Positions 1 to 9,520 of a stretch of 64,000 nt of DNA are shown here, in pieces. The notes under the pieces are model-generated. The model ran no database searches. It was not told the DNA's origin and saw nothing but the letters and a program-made list of their open reading frames with translations. Source of the DNA: Hymenobacter sp. BT188 (GTDB lineage: Bacteria > Bacteroidota > Bacteroidia > Cytophagales > Hymenobacteraceae); NCBI RefSeq assembly GCF_014333585.1, contig NZ_JACSCW010000003.1:1-64000 (forward strand), written 5' to 3'. The position numbers were made by a program, and so were the translations under genes. Numbering within the stretch: position 1 is the stretch's first letter; every line of letters starts with the position of its first letter.

Positions 1-28
1 GGTGGGAGAGTCGGTCGCCGCCAACCTT
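1..28 (+). rRNA. rrf: 5S ribosomal RNA, 3' end only
   Basis: The first 28 or so bases carry the conserved 3' part of bacterial 5S rRNA: a GGGAGAGT block followed by GGTCGCCGCCAA, which matches the loop and terminal-stem pattern known from other 5S genes. The rest of the gene, and presumably 16S and 23S, lies left of the window. A strong terminator follows at once. The exact 3' end is uncertain by a few bases. Confidence 0.72.
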
Positions 29-38
29 ACTACAACCG

Positions 39-78
39 CAGCCCCCCAGCGTCCCTCCCCGGATGCGGGGGGCTGTTT
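39..78 (+). terminator. rRNA operon terminator
   Basis: A 9-bp stem (CAGCCCCCC with GGGGGGCTG) has a 19-nt loop and is followed by a T-rich tract. It lies directly behind the 5S end. Both arms are copies of the dispersed GGGGGGC motif described separately. Confidence 0.75.
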
Positions 79-200
79 GCGTTTATGACCACTTTGACCT
101 ATGGGCATGTGTAATAGCCTGGTAATGCAGTACCTCAACCTTTTTTGTTGTGTGGTCTCGTATGCTTTATCACTTAATGATCAAATTAGTGGCGCATAAT

Positions 201-234
201 AAAAGCCCCTGAATAATAGCTTCAGGGGCTTTTG
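201..234. terminator. Bidirectional terminator
   Basis: A perfect 13-bp inverted repeat (arms 201-213 and 221-233) has A-run and T-run flanks, so it can work in both directions. It separates the plus-strand rRNA operon from the minus-strand M16 peptidase gene. Confidence 0.85.
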
Positions 235-291
235 TTATCTATTAATATACTGTAAGCTTTGGTTTTGCAGATATAAGAATTGAGGAAATCT

Positions 292-1572
292 TTATCCAAT
301 TGGTCCAGCCACAACTTCTATCATATGTTCGGGAGATAGGTATGTGTGAGCTAATTCCAATAAGTCATCTGAGCTGACTGAATTAACTTGTGTTAAGAAC
401 TCCGAATAGTAGGTGCTTGGCAAACCAAGTAATACGACTGTCTTATACTTATCACATTGCTCGAAAACTGTGCTTAGCTCGTTAGCAAACTTTCCAGCCA
501 TATACGTTTTCACTGTTTGTAATTCATCAAGTGGAACTGGCTCCTGCTGTAAGCGGCGTAATTCATTGTATACCTCTGCAATTGCTGCATCGGAACTTGC
601 CGCATTCACATCAGTACCAATGACAAACATACTTGCATGCTCACGTGGAGCTACGCTTGAATAAATGCCATACGTAAACCCTTTATCCTCTCTAATATTT
701 TTCATTAACCTGGACCCAAAATAGCCCCCCAGCACTTTGACTAATACTTGTAAGTGGTGCGCGTCAGGGTGGGTAGGGCTTGGCCACAGCCGCCCGATTC
801 GTAGAGATGCCTGTAAGCTATGCGATACAGTAACATAATCGTGTTGAGCAACCGCCAAGAGTTTATGTTCAGCCTGCTCTACTGATTCTTGATGATTAGT
901 GGAACCTTGGCCGAGGGTTTGAGCAACGAGTCGTTCATGCTGGTCTGAAATGTCGCCGCATAGGAATATTTCTGCGGAGCAAACCCTATAAGCCTCACGA
1001 TAAAACGTTTTAACTTTCTCGGTAGTGAGCTTCTCAAATGAAGTTTCATCGAACGTTACCCCATAAGGATAGTCATTGCCAAACAGATTGTGAGAGAAAC
1101 GCTCCGCAGCTAAATAACCGGTTTTTTGCCGCTCGATTCGTACGTTCTGAATAGTGCGTGACTTTAGTAACTCAAATTCTGTCGTTGGAAAAGTTGCCTC
1201 CGTAGCTACGTCCAATACAAGTGGTAAGAGCGCTTCAAGGTGGCGAGTGAGGCAATACAGAGTTAGCGTAGCTCGATCAAAGCCCTGCTCACACTCAAGC
1301 GAAGCACCATAGAAAGCTATAGTGTCGGCGATTTGACGAGCTGTGCGGCTTTTAGTACCTTCCAGTAGCATACGCGCAGCAAGGAGTGATACACCGGGTA
1401 ATGGTTCATACCATTTTCCCGCCGGAAACACTATTTGCAACCGAATGACGGGTTGGGCATCGTTGCACAGTACGTGCAGACGGGCGCCATTGGGGAGTGA
1501 AAACACGTCAGCCGCGGGCAGTGTAACACTGGCCAGCGGCTGAACGGGAGGTGCGACTTGACGGTCGAGCAT
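292..1572 (-). CDS. M16 family peptidase-like protein lacking the zinc motif
   Basis: This 426-residue protein has the two-lobed M16 (pitrilysin/MPP) fold. The C-terminal half has the conserved block GGYFGSRLMKNIREDKGF followed by TYGIYSS, which supplies the Arg/Tyr pair of the family. The usual HxxEH zinc motif is absent: the equivalent stretch near residues 63-72 reads LLAARMLLEGT. In two-subunit M16B enzymes one chain carries HxxEH and the other carries R/Y, so this looks like the R/Y chain; no HxxEH partner is in the window. It starts 10 bp after porV and is probably the last gene of the porU-porV unit. No clear signal peptide is seen. The role is unknown: chaperone or partner subunit are both possible. 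Confidence 0.85.
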   Translation of the reverse strand: MLDRQVAPPVQPLASVTLPAADVFSLPNGARLHVLCNDAQPVIRLQIVFPAGKWYEPLPGVSLLAARMLLEGTKSRTARQIADTIAFYGASLECEQGFDRATLTLYCLTRHLEALLPLVLDVATEATFPTTEFELLKSRTIQNVRIERQKTGYLAAERFSHNLFGNDYPYGVTFDETSFEKLTTEKVKTFYREAYRVCSAEIFLCGDISDQHERLVAQTLGQGSTNHQESVEQAEHKLLAVAQHDYVTVSHSLQASLRIGRLWPSPTHPDAHHLQVLVKVLGGYFGSRLMKNIREDKGFTYGIYSSVAPREHASMFVIGTDVNAASSDAAIAEVYNELRRLQQEPVPLDELQTVKTYMAGKFANELSTVFEQCDKYKTVVLLGLPSTYYSEFLTQVNSVSSDDLLELAHTYLSPEHMIEVVAGPIG

Positions 1573-1581
1573 GGAAGCGGA

Positions 1582-2799
1582 TTAGTTGACAGAGGAGGCG
1601 TCGTTGCCAAAAGCTTCCTCTAGCTTATTGAAGTTAAAGTGTAATGACACTCGAATAGTTTGTGCTAAAGGATTCGCACGGGAGTTTGGCACCAAGTAAG
1701 CACCATCAATTCCGAAAACTTGGAAGCGACCACCTAGACCTAAGCTTAAGTAGCGACGGTCACCTTTATCAGGGTTTTCGTAAAAGTATCCTACACGAGC
1801 CATCAGCAAATCTTTGTACGTGTACTCTAGACCAGCGGAAAGGTTAATTTCTTGAATTTCTTCTGAAAAGCCGCCTGGCGCATCGGTAAAGGAATTAATG
1901 ATGCCACTAACAACACCTGCGCGTCTTCTCTCCTCGTTTTCAGCATCACGGCGCTCTAGGTACGCTTGCTGACTGGCAGCATCAGTGGCTACATTATCCT
2001 CGTAATAAGGGCTGGGCACCAATAGTTTAGTGCCATCGATGGTTAGCGTAAGCTTATTGTAAGGATCAAGCTCGCGGGTGAAGGCAGTACCTAGCTTAAT
2101 ACTCATAGGCAGGAAATCCGCCTGATTGGCATCGGTATAGGTCATCTTGTTGCCAATGTTAGCAATAGAGGCCCCCAGCGCCAAATTATACGCACCACCA
2201 CCGATGCTAAGGTCGCGGTTATAATAGGTGCCTAAATCAACAGCGAGCGCATTGCCAGGCTTAGAGTCGCCACCGCTAGTAGGGCCGACAAGGTTGGAGC
2301 GAATGTAACGCGCTGTAACGCCCACCCCTAGGTATTCACTGAGCTTCTGTCCGTAGGATAAAGCAAAGGCATATTCCTTCGGGTTAAATTCTCCTTCTGG
2401 CTGATTAGCTGCCGAGCGCAGAGCAATGCTTCCTAAGTCGAAATACAGAAGTGAGGCCGAGATAGCCGCACGCTGGTTGAGTTTAGCATAGCCCGATAAG
2501 TAGGCCAAGCCCATATCATCGGTGATGGAGCGCAACCATGGCGTGTACGAGGGCGATACACTATATTGATTGGGTACAAAGCCCAGCTTGCCCGCATTGT
2601 AGTAAGCTGAGTTCGCGTCGGGTGAAGTTGCTACACCAGCTTCGCCAAGAGCAGCACCCCGTGAGTCGGGGCTGAGGGTGAGAACTGGAACTGCGGTAGT
2701 AATGACTTTCGAGTTAGTGATTTGGGCCGTAGCCGCAATTGACAAACCCAGCAAACCGGGGAGAAGCGCATAGCGCAGTGGCAGCTTCGACAAGAGCAT
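1582..2799 (-). CDS. porV: Type IX secretion outer-membrane protein PorV (LptO)
   Basis: This 405-residue outer-membrane beta-barrel is of the PorV/LptO family. A signal peptide ends near ATAQ (about residue 25), and the mature N-terminus has the family pattern LSPDSRGAALGEAGVATSPD followed by an Asn-rich SAYYNAGKLGF segment. PorV shuttles type IX cargo from the Sov translocon to the PorU sortase at the cell surface. The gene lies 46 bp behind porU, the order known in other Bacteroidota, and 9 bp before the M16 homologue, so the three are likely co-transcribed. Confidence 0.93.
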   Translation of the reverse strand: MLLSKLPLRYALLPGLLGLSIAATAQITNSKVITTAVPVLTLSPDSRGAALGEAGVATSPDANSAYYNAGKLGFVPNQYSVSPSYTPWLRSITDDMGLAYLSGYAKLNQRAAISASLLYFDLGSIALRSAANQPEGEFNPKEYAFALSYGQKLSEYLGVGVTARYIRSNLVGPTSGGDSKPGNALAVDLGTYYNRDLSIGGGAYNLALGASIANIGNKMTYTDANQADFLPMSIKLGTAFTRELDPYNKLTLTIDGTKLLVPSPYYEDNVATDAASQQAYLERRDAENEERRRAGVVSGIINSFTDAPGGFSEEIQEINLSAGLEYTYKDLLMARVGYFYENPDKGDRRYLSLGLGGRFQVFGIDGAYLVPNSRANPLAQTIRVSLHFNFNKLEEAFGNDASSVN

Positions 2800-2845
2800 A
2801 TAATCGGGAAAAGATGGGCTGAAAGATAAACGTGAGGCCAGTAAG

Positions 2846-5800
2846 TTAATTCAGAAGAACTAGTTTTTCGTATTTCGAAGCAGTAGAGCCATCACGTGGA
2901 GAACGTACGCTGACTCGGTAGACGTACACACCGCGGGCTAATTGATCATTGAATTCATCCCGACCGTCCCAAATAACATCGCTAAGGTGCGAGCTACTGC
3001 CGATAGCTGTTGTGCGCAAAGTGCGAACCAATTTGCCCGACACCGTAAAGATCTGTACCTGAATGTCCAGATCATCGCCGGTGCGATTGTGATCAAAGTG
3101 AAACGTAGTGGCGCTTGAAAACGGGTTAGGGTAATTTAATACATGATTGAGCGCTAACTTTTCGGTACGGGCCGCAATAAATTCGATTTCTTTTTCAGCA
3201 GAATTATTAAACGTATCCCAAGCCTTAACGCGCAGCAAATGAGGACCGGGAGTTAGGTCTTTGAATAAATAACGAACCCGCCCGACCTGAAAGCTATCAA
3301 CCTCGGCTGTATAGTAATCGTTTAGAACGACGAGTTTACTTACATCGTTATCCAGGGTAGCCGTTATTTCGTGGCCAATGCCTGAACCCGCCGTATTAAT
3401 ACCGTTATCGTCGCGCAAACGACTTATAAGCGTGGTGGAGGTACTGGTAAGTCCGCCAAACACAAATGACTCGGTATCCATGAACAGACGTATGTCTGGT
3501 GGGATTGTGTCAGCGGCCGCGTTATCTAAAACGCCCCCCACAACTAGGTTCGTGGCACCGCTGGCATCGGCTCGCCGAACGGTGTCGGCGGCATAAAGGC
3601 TGATTTTACCTTGGCCGAAGCTGTAGTTAATATCCTTCGGTACGACAAAAGTGAGCTTGAACTCCCCGTTGCGCACGCTGGCTTGGCCATCATAAATAAT
3701 ATCACGCTGCACAGCTATCGTGGGTCGGCCATCATTTATTTCATTGCCAAGCAGCGTAATGGTAGAAGGCTTCTCAAATACTGTGACCTGCACTTTGCCA
3801 CTAAAACCAGCGTCGATAGTGCCAGCGGCTGTTGTTACGTCGCCGGTCAGGTCTACGCGGGAGAGTGCGCGGAGGGTATCGTTGGCTGTAGCAATGGGTT
3901 TTCCATTCAGCTGACGAATAGCCGCCGACTGCTCGGGGTAAGCCAAGCGCGCAGACGGATCACCGAGAAGAGAGAAGTTTCGATTGTTATCGCCAGCTTG
4001 ACTACTGTTTTTGGTAAGCGCCATCACATCGCCCAAACGAGGCATACGACCATTTACAGGCGCAAAAACAACGGCAAAGAAACGCTCATTCAAAAAGCGG
4101 TTGAACGTGGAGATAACCACACGGGTAGTCGTCAGCAAGCCGATAGCGCCACCCGTTACATTGGTGAGCGCAACTTCCCCAGCCGAATCGAATTCGGGGT
4201 CATCGTAAGTGCTAAAGTCACAGGTAGCCGTGAGCATGAAGGTCGGCCGCGTCACGTTTTCTAAATTTAGAACGTCAGATTTCGTGAAAATTTGTTCATC
4301 GGTCCAGCCGCGCACCCCGCCGTGGCCCGCATAATTGACGATAAGCGACCCTTGCTCAATAGCTTCATCGATGGTGCGGCTGGCGCCGGGCGAATTTTGC
4401 CCCCCAGCACCGGCTACCTGCGGATACATGTCGAGGTACACTTTGTGCACGTTGTATGCTGGTCGGCGCGTGATTAAGTCATTCGCCAACGGCTCCGTAG
4501 AGGACAACACGTGCTCATTCGCGTCGCCATCGTCGGCAACGAACGTGACGCGGTTGCGCCATTTGCCATACGCGGCCGGCGAATCATAAGTAATAAGCTT
4601 ATCAACAACCAGCTTGGCCTGGGCAGTAGAGCGGGGCTGGTCGGTGGGCGTGCGCACGGGCAAACGACCAATACCAATATCGAGACCTTCACTAGTAGGG
4701 CGACCGCCTTCATCCCAGCGGCCTTCGTCGTCATCTAGAAGGCCGAAATAATCGTCGGAAGAGTAGGAGAGAGCCGGGGCGCCAGGACGAGGGAATACGC
4801 GGTTGAATGACTCGCGCGACTCATATACCGGTACGAAGTTCTGATTGATTCTGTCGATGTCAGGCGAGCCGCTTTCGGACAGTCGCCGCTGTTTCCACCA
4901 AGCCGGAACTTTGGTCAGATCATTTGTGGGGTCTGATTTATAATCGTAGGAAGCGTCGCCGAAGAGCAGAAGCATGGTGCGTTTGCCAGCCGGGGTGCGG
5001 TCATAAATCATTTTCATGAAGTCGCGGATGGCTGTTACATCCTGACCGCCAGAGCTGAATTCGTTATATATCTGCTCAGTCGTGACCACCGCTACGTTCA
5101 GCTTGTCGACGGAGCGGGCAGGGTTTCGCCGATAATCAGCCAAGCGCTCAGCCTCGGCCCGAAACAACGGGTGCGTAACGATGACAAAGTCAAGTCGGCC
5201 ATCAAGATTCAGAGCGTGCAGATTTTGAGGTGCTATCCGACCAAAGTTGCGTGGGGCTTCAAAGCTGGACCCTGAGAAGGCAATGAATTCGCGCAGGGAA
5301 TCGGTGGGGGCTACAAAAGCGCCCCCAGCATCAAGCGGGCGAGCTACCGGCCGACGCGGATTGGTGACATCCCACACGGTAACGCCAGTTGCATTCGCTA
5401 CGGTGAATCGACTGACAGCATTCAAACCAATATTATCGAAGGAACGAAACTCGAGTTGAGGCGCTACGAAGCGCAACTGCCGTTGCGCATTCAGCTCCAA
5501 ATAATCGAGGTAGCCGGCAGCGGAAGGACTATTAGCACTGTAGGTCAGCAAAACACGCAAATCAGCGGTGCCCGGCGCTGGCACTGCTGCTGTGAGCAGG
5601 CTGGTATTGGCTATCTCCGGGAAGAAATTTGAGCTGTAGCCGGCTACCGATTGGGAAACCACATTTTGCCCCCCAACACTTATTTGAAAATTAGAAGCAC
5701 TACTTGACGCTGCCGCGACCAAAGAAGTAAGCTGCACCGCTGAGCCAGGTACGAGGTCGGGAATGGTAAAGGGAATTTCCAGACGAGTGCCTGACTCAAA

Positions 5801-6805
5801 CTTCTCACCCAGCCATTGTCGCCCCGATTTTAGCAGGTTGATCAGATCAATTTCATGAAATTTTCGCTCTGCAAAGGTTGTAATGGTGGCTGAGGGAGAT
5901 GCCGTTACGGCCGGCGCCGGGGCTATGCGCTTGCCCGCTGCGGTGCCAACTGTTAAAAAGTAGTAGGCTGTATCGGTGTACAGATGGTAGGAATGGCGAA
6001 AACGGTTGACTGTGGGCGCTTCTCGTTCCCACGTATGCGGGCCACGAGCGTAGAACAGCACATATTCGTTGTCGTTGAAGGTGGCATCGTTGTTATCGTT
6101 GGCCACAAACACGGCATTTTCAATCAGGTCATCGGGCCGATAAGTGCTGTTGGGCTGCGGTAGCATACCCGTGGCATTGCCGTAAAGTTGAAGGCGGCGC
6201 GGATCAAGGGTCTGTGGATTGAGGCCCATAGCTGTCAAAGCAGCTTTATCCAGCTTATATATTCCGCTGGTAGGCACGCCGATCTTAAACCAGTCGCCTT
6301 GCTGAAGTACCGAAGCGCTCGGATGAGGGCGACCGCCCCGAGCGGCCGTAGCGGGTGCCGCTACATAGGTGTATTCGAAGGATACCAATCGCTCAGCCTG
6401 CCCGCTCTGCGTATTGCGTCGTACAGGCTGGAGTGAAAGAAAACTCACGGGTGCACGCAACTCTGTAGTGGTGCGCAAGCTTAACGCGGGCTCGGGGGGC
6501 AAATTTGCCCCCACAAGAAGTGCAGCGTCGGTGGCAGGAAAAGGCTCATAGACGGCATTGCGAAGCTGGCCGCTAACTACCCTGCCATTAAGGCGCAACG
6601 TATAGGTGCCGACGCGGTCGGTAGGAATATAGGTGGCGCCTCGGAACGAGGGAGTCCGGCTGGCTTGCCCGGTGCGCGTGTACACAGTTTCGTAGCCCTG
6701 CCACTCCACGGAGGCTTGCACTGTTTGCTCGGTGGCCTGGGCTTGCGCAGTATTCGCAAATCCCGCCAACCCCCCAATGAGCAGCAGAAGCCAAAAAAAG
6801 CGCAT
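2846..6805 (-). CDS. porU: Type IX secretion system sortase PorU
   Basis: This 1319-residue protein is the C25-type (gingipain-like) sortase that removes the C-terminal signal of type IX cargo and attaches the cargo to surface glycolipid. It has a signal peptide (residues 1-22), a large N-terminal beta region, and a C25 domain at roughly residues 540-960. The catalytic His is in NYAGHGG (about residue 828) and the Cys in ATCDFSTYDDPEF (about residue 862). Its own C-terminal sorting-like domain begins at LNYPNPFSSATTFHF and ends at KYEKLVLLN. Length and layout match known PorU proteins. It is first in the porU-porV-M16 unit. Confidence 0.94.
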   Translation of the reverse strand: MRFFWLLLLIGGLAGFANTAQAQATEQTVQASVEWQGYETVYTRTGQASRTPSFRGATYIPTDRVGTYTLRLNGRVVSGQLRNAVYEPFPATDAALLVGANLPPEPALSLRTTTELRAPVSFLSLQPVRRNTQSGQAERLVSFEYTYVAAPATAARGGRPHPSASVLQQGDWFKIGVPTSGIYKLDKAALTAMGLNPQTLDPRRLQLYGNATGMLPQPNSTYRPDDLIENAVFVANDNNDATFNDNEYVLFYARGPHTWEREAPTVNRFRHSYHLYTDTAYYFLTVGTAAGKRIAPAPAVTASPSATITTFAERKFHEIDLINLLKSGRQWLGEKFESGTRLEIPFTIPDLVPGSAVQLTSLVAAASSSASNFQISVGGQNVVSQSVAGYSSNFFPEIANTSLLTAAVPAPGTADLRVLLTYSANSPSAAGYLDYLELNAQRQLRFVAPQLEFRSFDNIGLNAVSRFTVANATGVTVWDVTNPRRPVARPLDAGGAFVAPTDSLREFIAFSGSSFEAPRNFGRIAPQNLHALNLDGRLDFVIVTHPLFRAEAERLADYRRNPARSVDKLNVAVVTTEQIYNEFSSGGQDVTAIRDFMKMIYDRTPAGKRTMLLLFGDASYDYKSDPTNDLTKVPAWWKQRRLSESGSPDIDRINQNFVPVYESRESFNRVFPRPGAPALSYSSDDYFGLLDDDEGRWDEGGRPTSEGLDIGIGRLPVRTPTDQPRSTAQAKLVVDKLITYDSPAAYGKWRNRVTFVADDGDANEHVLSSTEPLANDLITRRPAYNVHKVYLDMYPQVAGAGGQNSPGASRTIDEAIEQGSLIVNYAGHGGVRGWTDEQIFTKSDVLNLENVTRPTFMLTATCDFSTYDDPEFDSAGEVALTNVTGGAIGLLTTTRVVISTFNRFLNERFFAVVFAPVNGRMPRLGDVMALTKNSSQAGDNNRNFSLLGDPSARLAYPEQSAAIRQLNGKPIATANDTLRALSRVDLTGDVTTAAGTIDAGFSGKVQVTVFEKPSTITLLGNEINDGRPTIAVQRDIIYDGQASVRNGEFKLTFVVPKDINYSFGQGKISLYAADTVRRADASGATNLVVGGVLDNAAADTIPPDIRLFMDTESFVFGGLTSTSTTLISRLRDDNGINTAGSGIGHEITATLDNDVSKLVVLNDYYTAEVDSFQVGRVRYLFKDLTPGPHLLRVKAWDTFNNSAEKEIEFIAARTEKLALNHVLNYPNPFSSATTFHFDHNRTGDDLDIQVQIFTVSGKLVRTLRTTAIGSSSHLSDVIWDGRDEFNDQLARGVYVYRVSVRSPRDGSTASKYEKLVLLN

Positions 6806-6922
6806 AAACGTGTAAAGCGATAGAGAGCGGATAAGCGGGAGATAATAATCGGGAGCGCGCCGGCCAACTACATAACTACCAGCTGATACAAATATTGTGG
6901 TAAGGAATTGCGCGCCAGAAAA

Positions 6923-7612
6923 TCACCCAAAAGACGGTCGGAACAAGGAAAGCAGCACGTACAGCAAAATGATAAGCGGAATGGCTGCTGCCTGCAAAAC
7001 CAAAAGCAGAATCAGCGATACGATTAGAAACAGGAAACGCACCGAATTGTCCTGCCAGCTTAGGTTCTTAAACTTCAGAGCAAATAACGGCAGCTCCGCC
7101 ACCAGCAAGCCTGACAGTAATAGGGTCAAGCCAAGCAGCACCCACGGGTTCAGAATAATTGACGTGAGATGGTAGGTGTCGTACGTTAGAATCAGAGGAA
7201 GTGAAGCCACAACTAGCGTGCAGGCCGGCGTGGGCAACCCGATAAAGGAGGTAGTCTGGCGGGTGTCATTGTTGAACTTCGCTAAGCGCAGTGCCGAGAA
7301 TACAGTCAGGATGAAACCAGCGTAGGGAAGCCAGTCGGGTAGTGAATTTGCCCCCTGGCCCAGCAAATGATACAGCATAGCGCCCGGCACCACGCCAAAT
7401 GAAACCATATCGGCCAGCGAATCGAGGTCTTTGCCAATAGGCGAACTGGCATGCAATGCGCGAGCTACCAAGCCATCGGCGAAGTCAAAAAGGGCAGCCA
7501 GACCTACTAGGTAGGATGCCAACTCCAGGCGTCCGGCAAAAACGCTGCAAATCGCCAGACAGCCTGCAAATAAATTGAGACAGGTAATCGCGTTGGGCAA
7601 ATGATTCTTCAT
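6923..7612 (-). CDS. pssA: CDP-diacylglycerol-serine O-phosphatidyltransferase
   Basis: This 229-residue integral membrane enzyme makes phosphatidylserine from CDP-diacylglycerol and serine, the route to phosphatidylethanolamine. The CDP-alcohol phosphotransferase motif D-x2-DG-x2-AR-x8-G-x3-D-x3-D is complete in DFADGLVARALHASS and the following PIGKDLDSLAD (about residues 43-68). Several hydrophobic helices follow. It starts 18 bp behind the MBL hydrolase gene, so the two probably form an operon. Confidence 0.93.
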   Translation of the reverse strand: MKNHLPNAITCLNLFAGCLAICSVFAGRLELASYLVGLAALFDFADGLVARALHASSPIGKDLDSLADMVSFGVVPGAMLYHLLGQGANSLPDWLPYAGFILTVFSALRLAKFNNDTRQTTSFIGLPTPACTLVVASLPLILTYDTYHLTSIILNPWVLLGLTLLLSGLLVAELPLFALKFKNLSWQDNSVRFLFLIVSLILLLVLQAAAIPLIILLYVLLSLFRPSFG

Positions 7613-7630
7613 GAAGACGTAAAAACGACG

Positions 7631-8266
7631 TTAGCGCAAAAACGGATTGGAACGCCGTTCGGCCCCAATAGTAGTAGCGGGGCCATGCCCAGGATACACG
7701 GTTACCGAATCTGGGAGTGTAAGTAGTTGGGTGCGAATGCTTTCAATAAGCGTATCATAATTGCCCCCCGGCAAATCGGTGCGGCCGATGCTGCCCTGGA
7801 ATAGTACGTCGCCACCAATGACGGTTTCGGTAGGTTCGTGGTAGAACACAACGTGGCCCGGCGCATGACCTGGCGCGAAGCGTACTTCTAAGGTGGTTTC
7901 ACCAAAAGTGACGGGCTCACCGGGCGTCAAAAACCCAGTAGGCTCGGCTGGGTTATAGAGGGGAAAGCCGTAGCTGGGCGCGTAAGTTGGCACCGCGCGT
8001 AGTACGCTCAGGTCGGCTTCGTGAATCAGAAAAGGAACCTGATAGGTGTCAATAATAAACTGGTTGCCAAATACATGGTCGATGTGACAATGGGTGTTCA
8101 GTAGCAACACAACCTGTAGGCCTTCGGCTTCAATAAAAGCTTTCAGCGCTTGTTGCTCGGCCTTCTCATAGCAACCAGGGTCAATGACGACGCATTGCTT
8201 GGTGGCATCATGCAGCAGATAAGTGTTTTCGGAAAAAGCGTTGAAAGTGAAACCAGATACGGTCAT
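7631..8266 (-). CDS. Metallo-beta-lactamase fold hydrolase (glyoxalase II-like)
   Basis: This 211-residue soluble protein is of the glyoxalase II/ycbL-like branch. The zinc motif NTHCHIDHVFGN lies near residues 57-68, and further ligands are visible in APGHAPGH, GGDVLF and VYPGHGP. It lacks the C-terminal substrate domain of true glyoxalase II, so it is a short stand-alone thioester or persulfide hydrolase of unknown substrate. It precedes pssA by 18 bp and is divergent from the FAD oxidoreductase. Confidence 0.88.
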   Translation of the reverse strand: MTVSGFTFNAFSENTYLLHDATKQCVVIDPGCYEKAEQQALKAFIEAEGLQVVLLLNTHCHIDHVFGNQFIIDTYQVPFLIHEADLSVLRAVPTYAPSYGFPLYNPAEPTGFLTPGEPVTFGETTLEVRFAPGHAPGHVVFYHEPTETVIGGDVLFQGSIGRTDLPGGNYDTLIESIRTQLLTLPDSVTVYPGHGPATTIGAERRSNPFLR

Positions 8267-8402
8267 AGAGCTACTAAATGGGAACCGGCACGAGCCGAAT
8301 ATAATTGGGATGGTAAGTTACGATGACTAGTTTGAAGTTGCGCGCGCACGGCAATAGACACTTGCTTTATACCGCTGCCATTTTCGCCTTACCTTGCCCC
8401 CA

Positions 8403-9497
8403 ATGACCTCTTACGACTACCTTATTCTCGGTCACGGCCTGGCCGGCGCTACCTTCGCTTACGAACTGCGGCAGCGCGGACACTCAGTAGTAGTGCTCGA
8501 CGAACCCCGTGCCGATTCGGCCTCCAACGTAGCCGCTGGCCTGATGAACCCCGTAACCGGTCAGCGTTTCGTTCTGACTTGGCTAGCCGACGAGCTGTTA
8601 CCAGCGGCAGCCGAGTTTTACCGGAAGATTGAAGCTGAATTTAAACAGCAGTTTTTCTTCGAGACGCCTATTCTCAAGCTGTTTTCCTCCGTGAAGGAAC
8701 AGAACTACATTCTCGCCCGCAGCGCAGATCAGCCTTGGGGGGCTTTTGTGGATGAAATATGCGCGGATTTACCACCCATAACCGGCGTGAAAACAGGACT
8801 GGGGGGCATTTTTATTCGTCGCTGTGGCTATGTAGCCGTGCGCGAAATGCTGGCTGCCCTAGCCGCCGATGGACTGCAAAATGGCTGGCTGCGGCACGAA
8901 ACTTTTGCCTGGAATGACCTTGTTATCGGCCCGGCTGGCGTGATATATAAAGGCGCAATTCAAGCGCGCCATTTTGTGTGTTGCGAAGGCGCCGCCGCCA
9001 TGCAAAATCCGTACTTTAACTGGCTGCCGATTACGGCCAACCAAGGGGAGGTGTTGGACGTGCAGTGCAATGGTTTATCGACAGAGCAGGTGCTGAACAA
9101 AGGTGGCTACGTGGTACCGCTCGGCGACGGGCAGTTTCGTGTAGGGGCTACCTACCGTTGGCCGCCGCTGCCGTTGGGCACCACTGCGGAGGCGCTTACG
9201 GAGCTTGGTCAGCGCTTTAGCGAAATGTCCGATCAGCCGTTTACAGTCGTTGATCAGCGGGCCGGTTTTCGGCCCGCCGTACGCGACCGAAAACCCGTGC
9301 TGGGCATGCATCCGGCTTGGCCAGTTTTGAGTATATTTAATGGCTTCGGTTCCAAGGGCGTCATGCTGGCTCCGCGGCTGGCAACCCATTTTGCCAACGT
9401 GCTGGAAGGCACCGAAGCTCTTTGGCCTGAGGTCAATATTTCGCGGTATCATTCGTTGTATATTTCCGTACCTACCGAGGTCGGCGTTTCCTCCTGA
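8403..9497 (+). CDS. FAD-dependent oxidoreductase, DadA/glycine oxidase type
   Basis: This 364-residue protein opens with a Rossmann dinucleotide-binding fold (YDYLILGHGLAGATFAYEL), followed by the acidic ribose-binding end VVLDE. The C-terminal region RAGFRPAVRDRKPVLGMHP is typical of the D-amino-acid dehydrogenase/glycine oxidase family and closes the FAD site. The ATG at 8403 is preferred over an in-frame TTG three codons upstream. Two copies of the GGGGGGC motif lie in the gene, at 8737 and 8801. The substrate cannot be told. Confidence 0.87.
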   Translation: MTSYDYLILGHGLAGATFAYELRQRGHSVVVLDEPRADSASNVAAGLMNPVTGQRFVLTWLADELLPAAAEFYRKIEAEFKQQFFFETPILKLFSSVKEQNYILARSADQPWGAFVDEICADLPPITGVKTGLGGIFIRRCGYVAVREMLAALAADGLQNGWLRHETFAWNDLVIGPAGVIYKGAIQARHFVCCEGAAAMQNPYFNWLPITANQGEVLDVQCNGLSTEQVLNKGGYVVPLGDGQFRVGATYRWPPLPLGTTAEALTELGQRFSEMSDQPFTVVDQRAGFRPAVRDRKPVLGMHPAWPVLSIFNGFGSKGVMLAPRLATHFANVLEGTEALWPEVNISRYHSLYISVPTEVGVSS

Positions 9498-9520
9498 TTT
9501 TCTGCCCTTTTGCTATCTAT

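Noticed and set aside
81-200. tRNA gene behind the 5S rRNA
   Set aside because: No cloverleaf or TTC loop (GGTTCRA) could be found before the next terminator.
3611-4264. 217-codon open frame antisense to porU
   Set aside because: It lies wholly inside porU, has no family motifs, no ribosome site and a composition that mirrors the porU codons.
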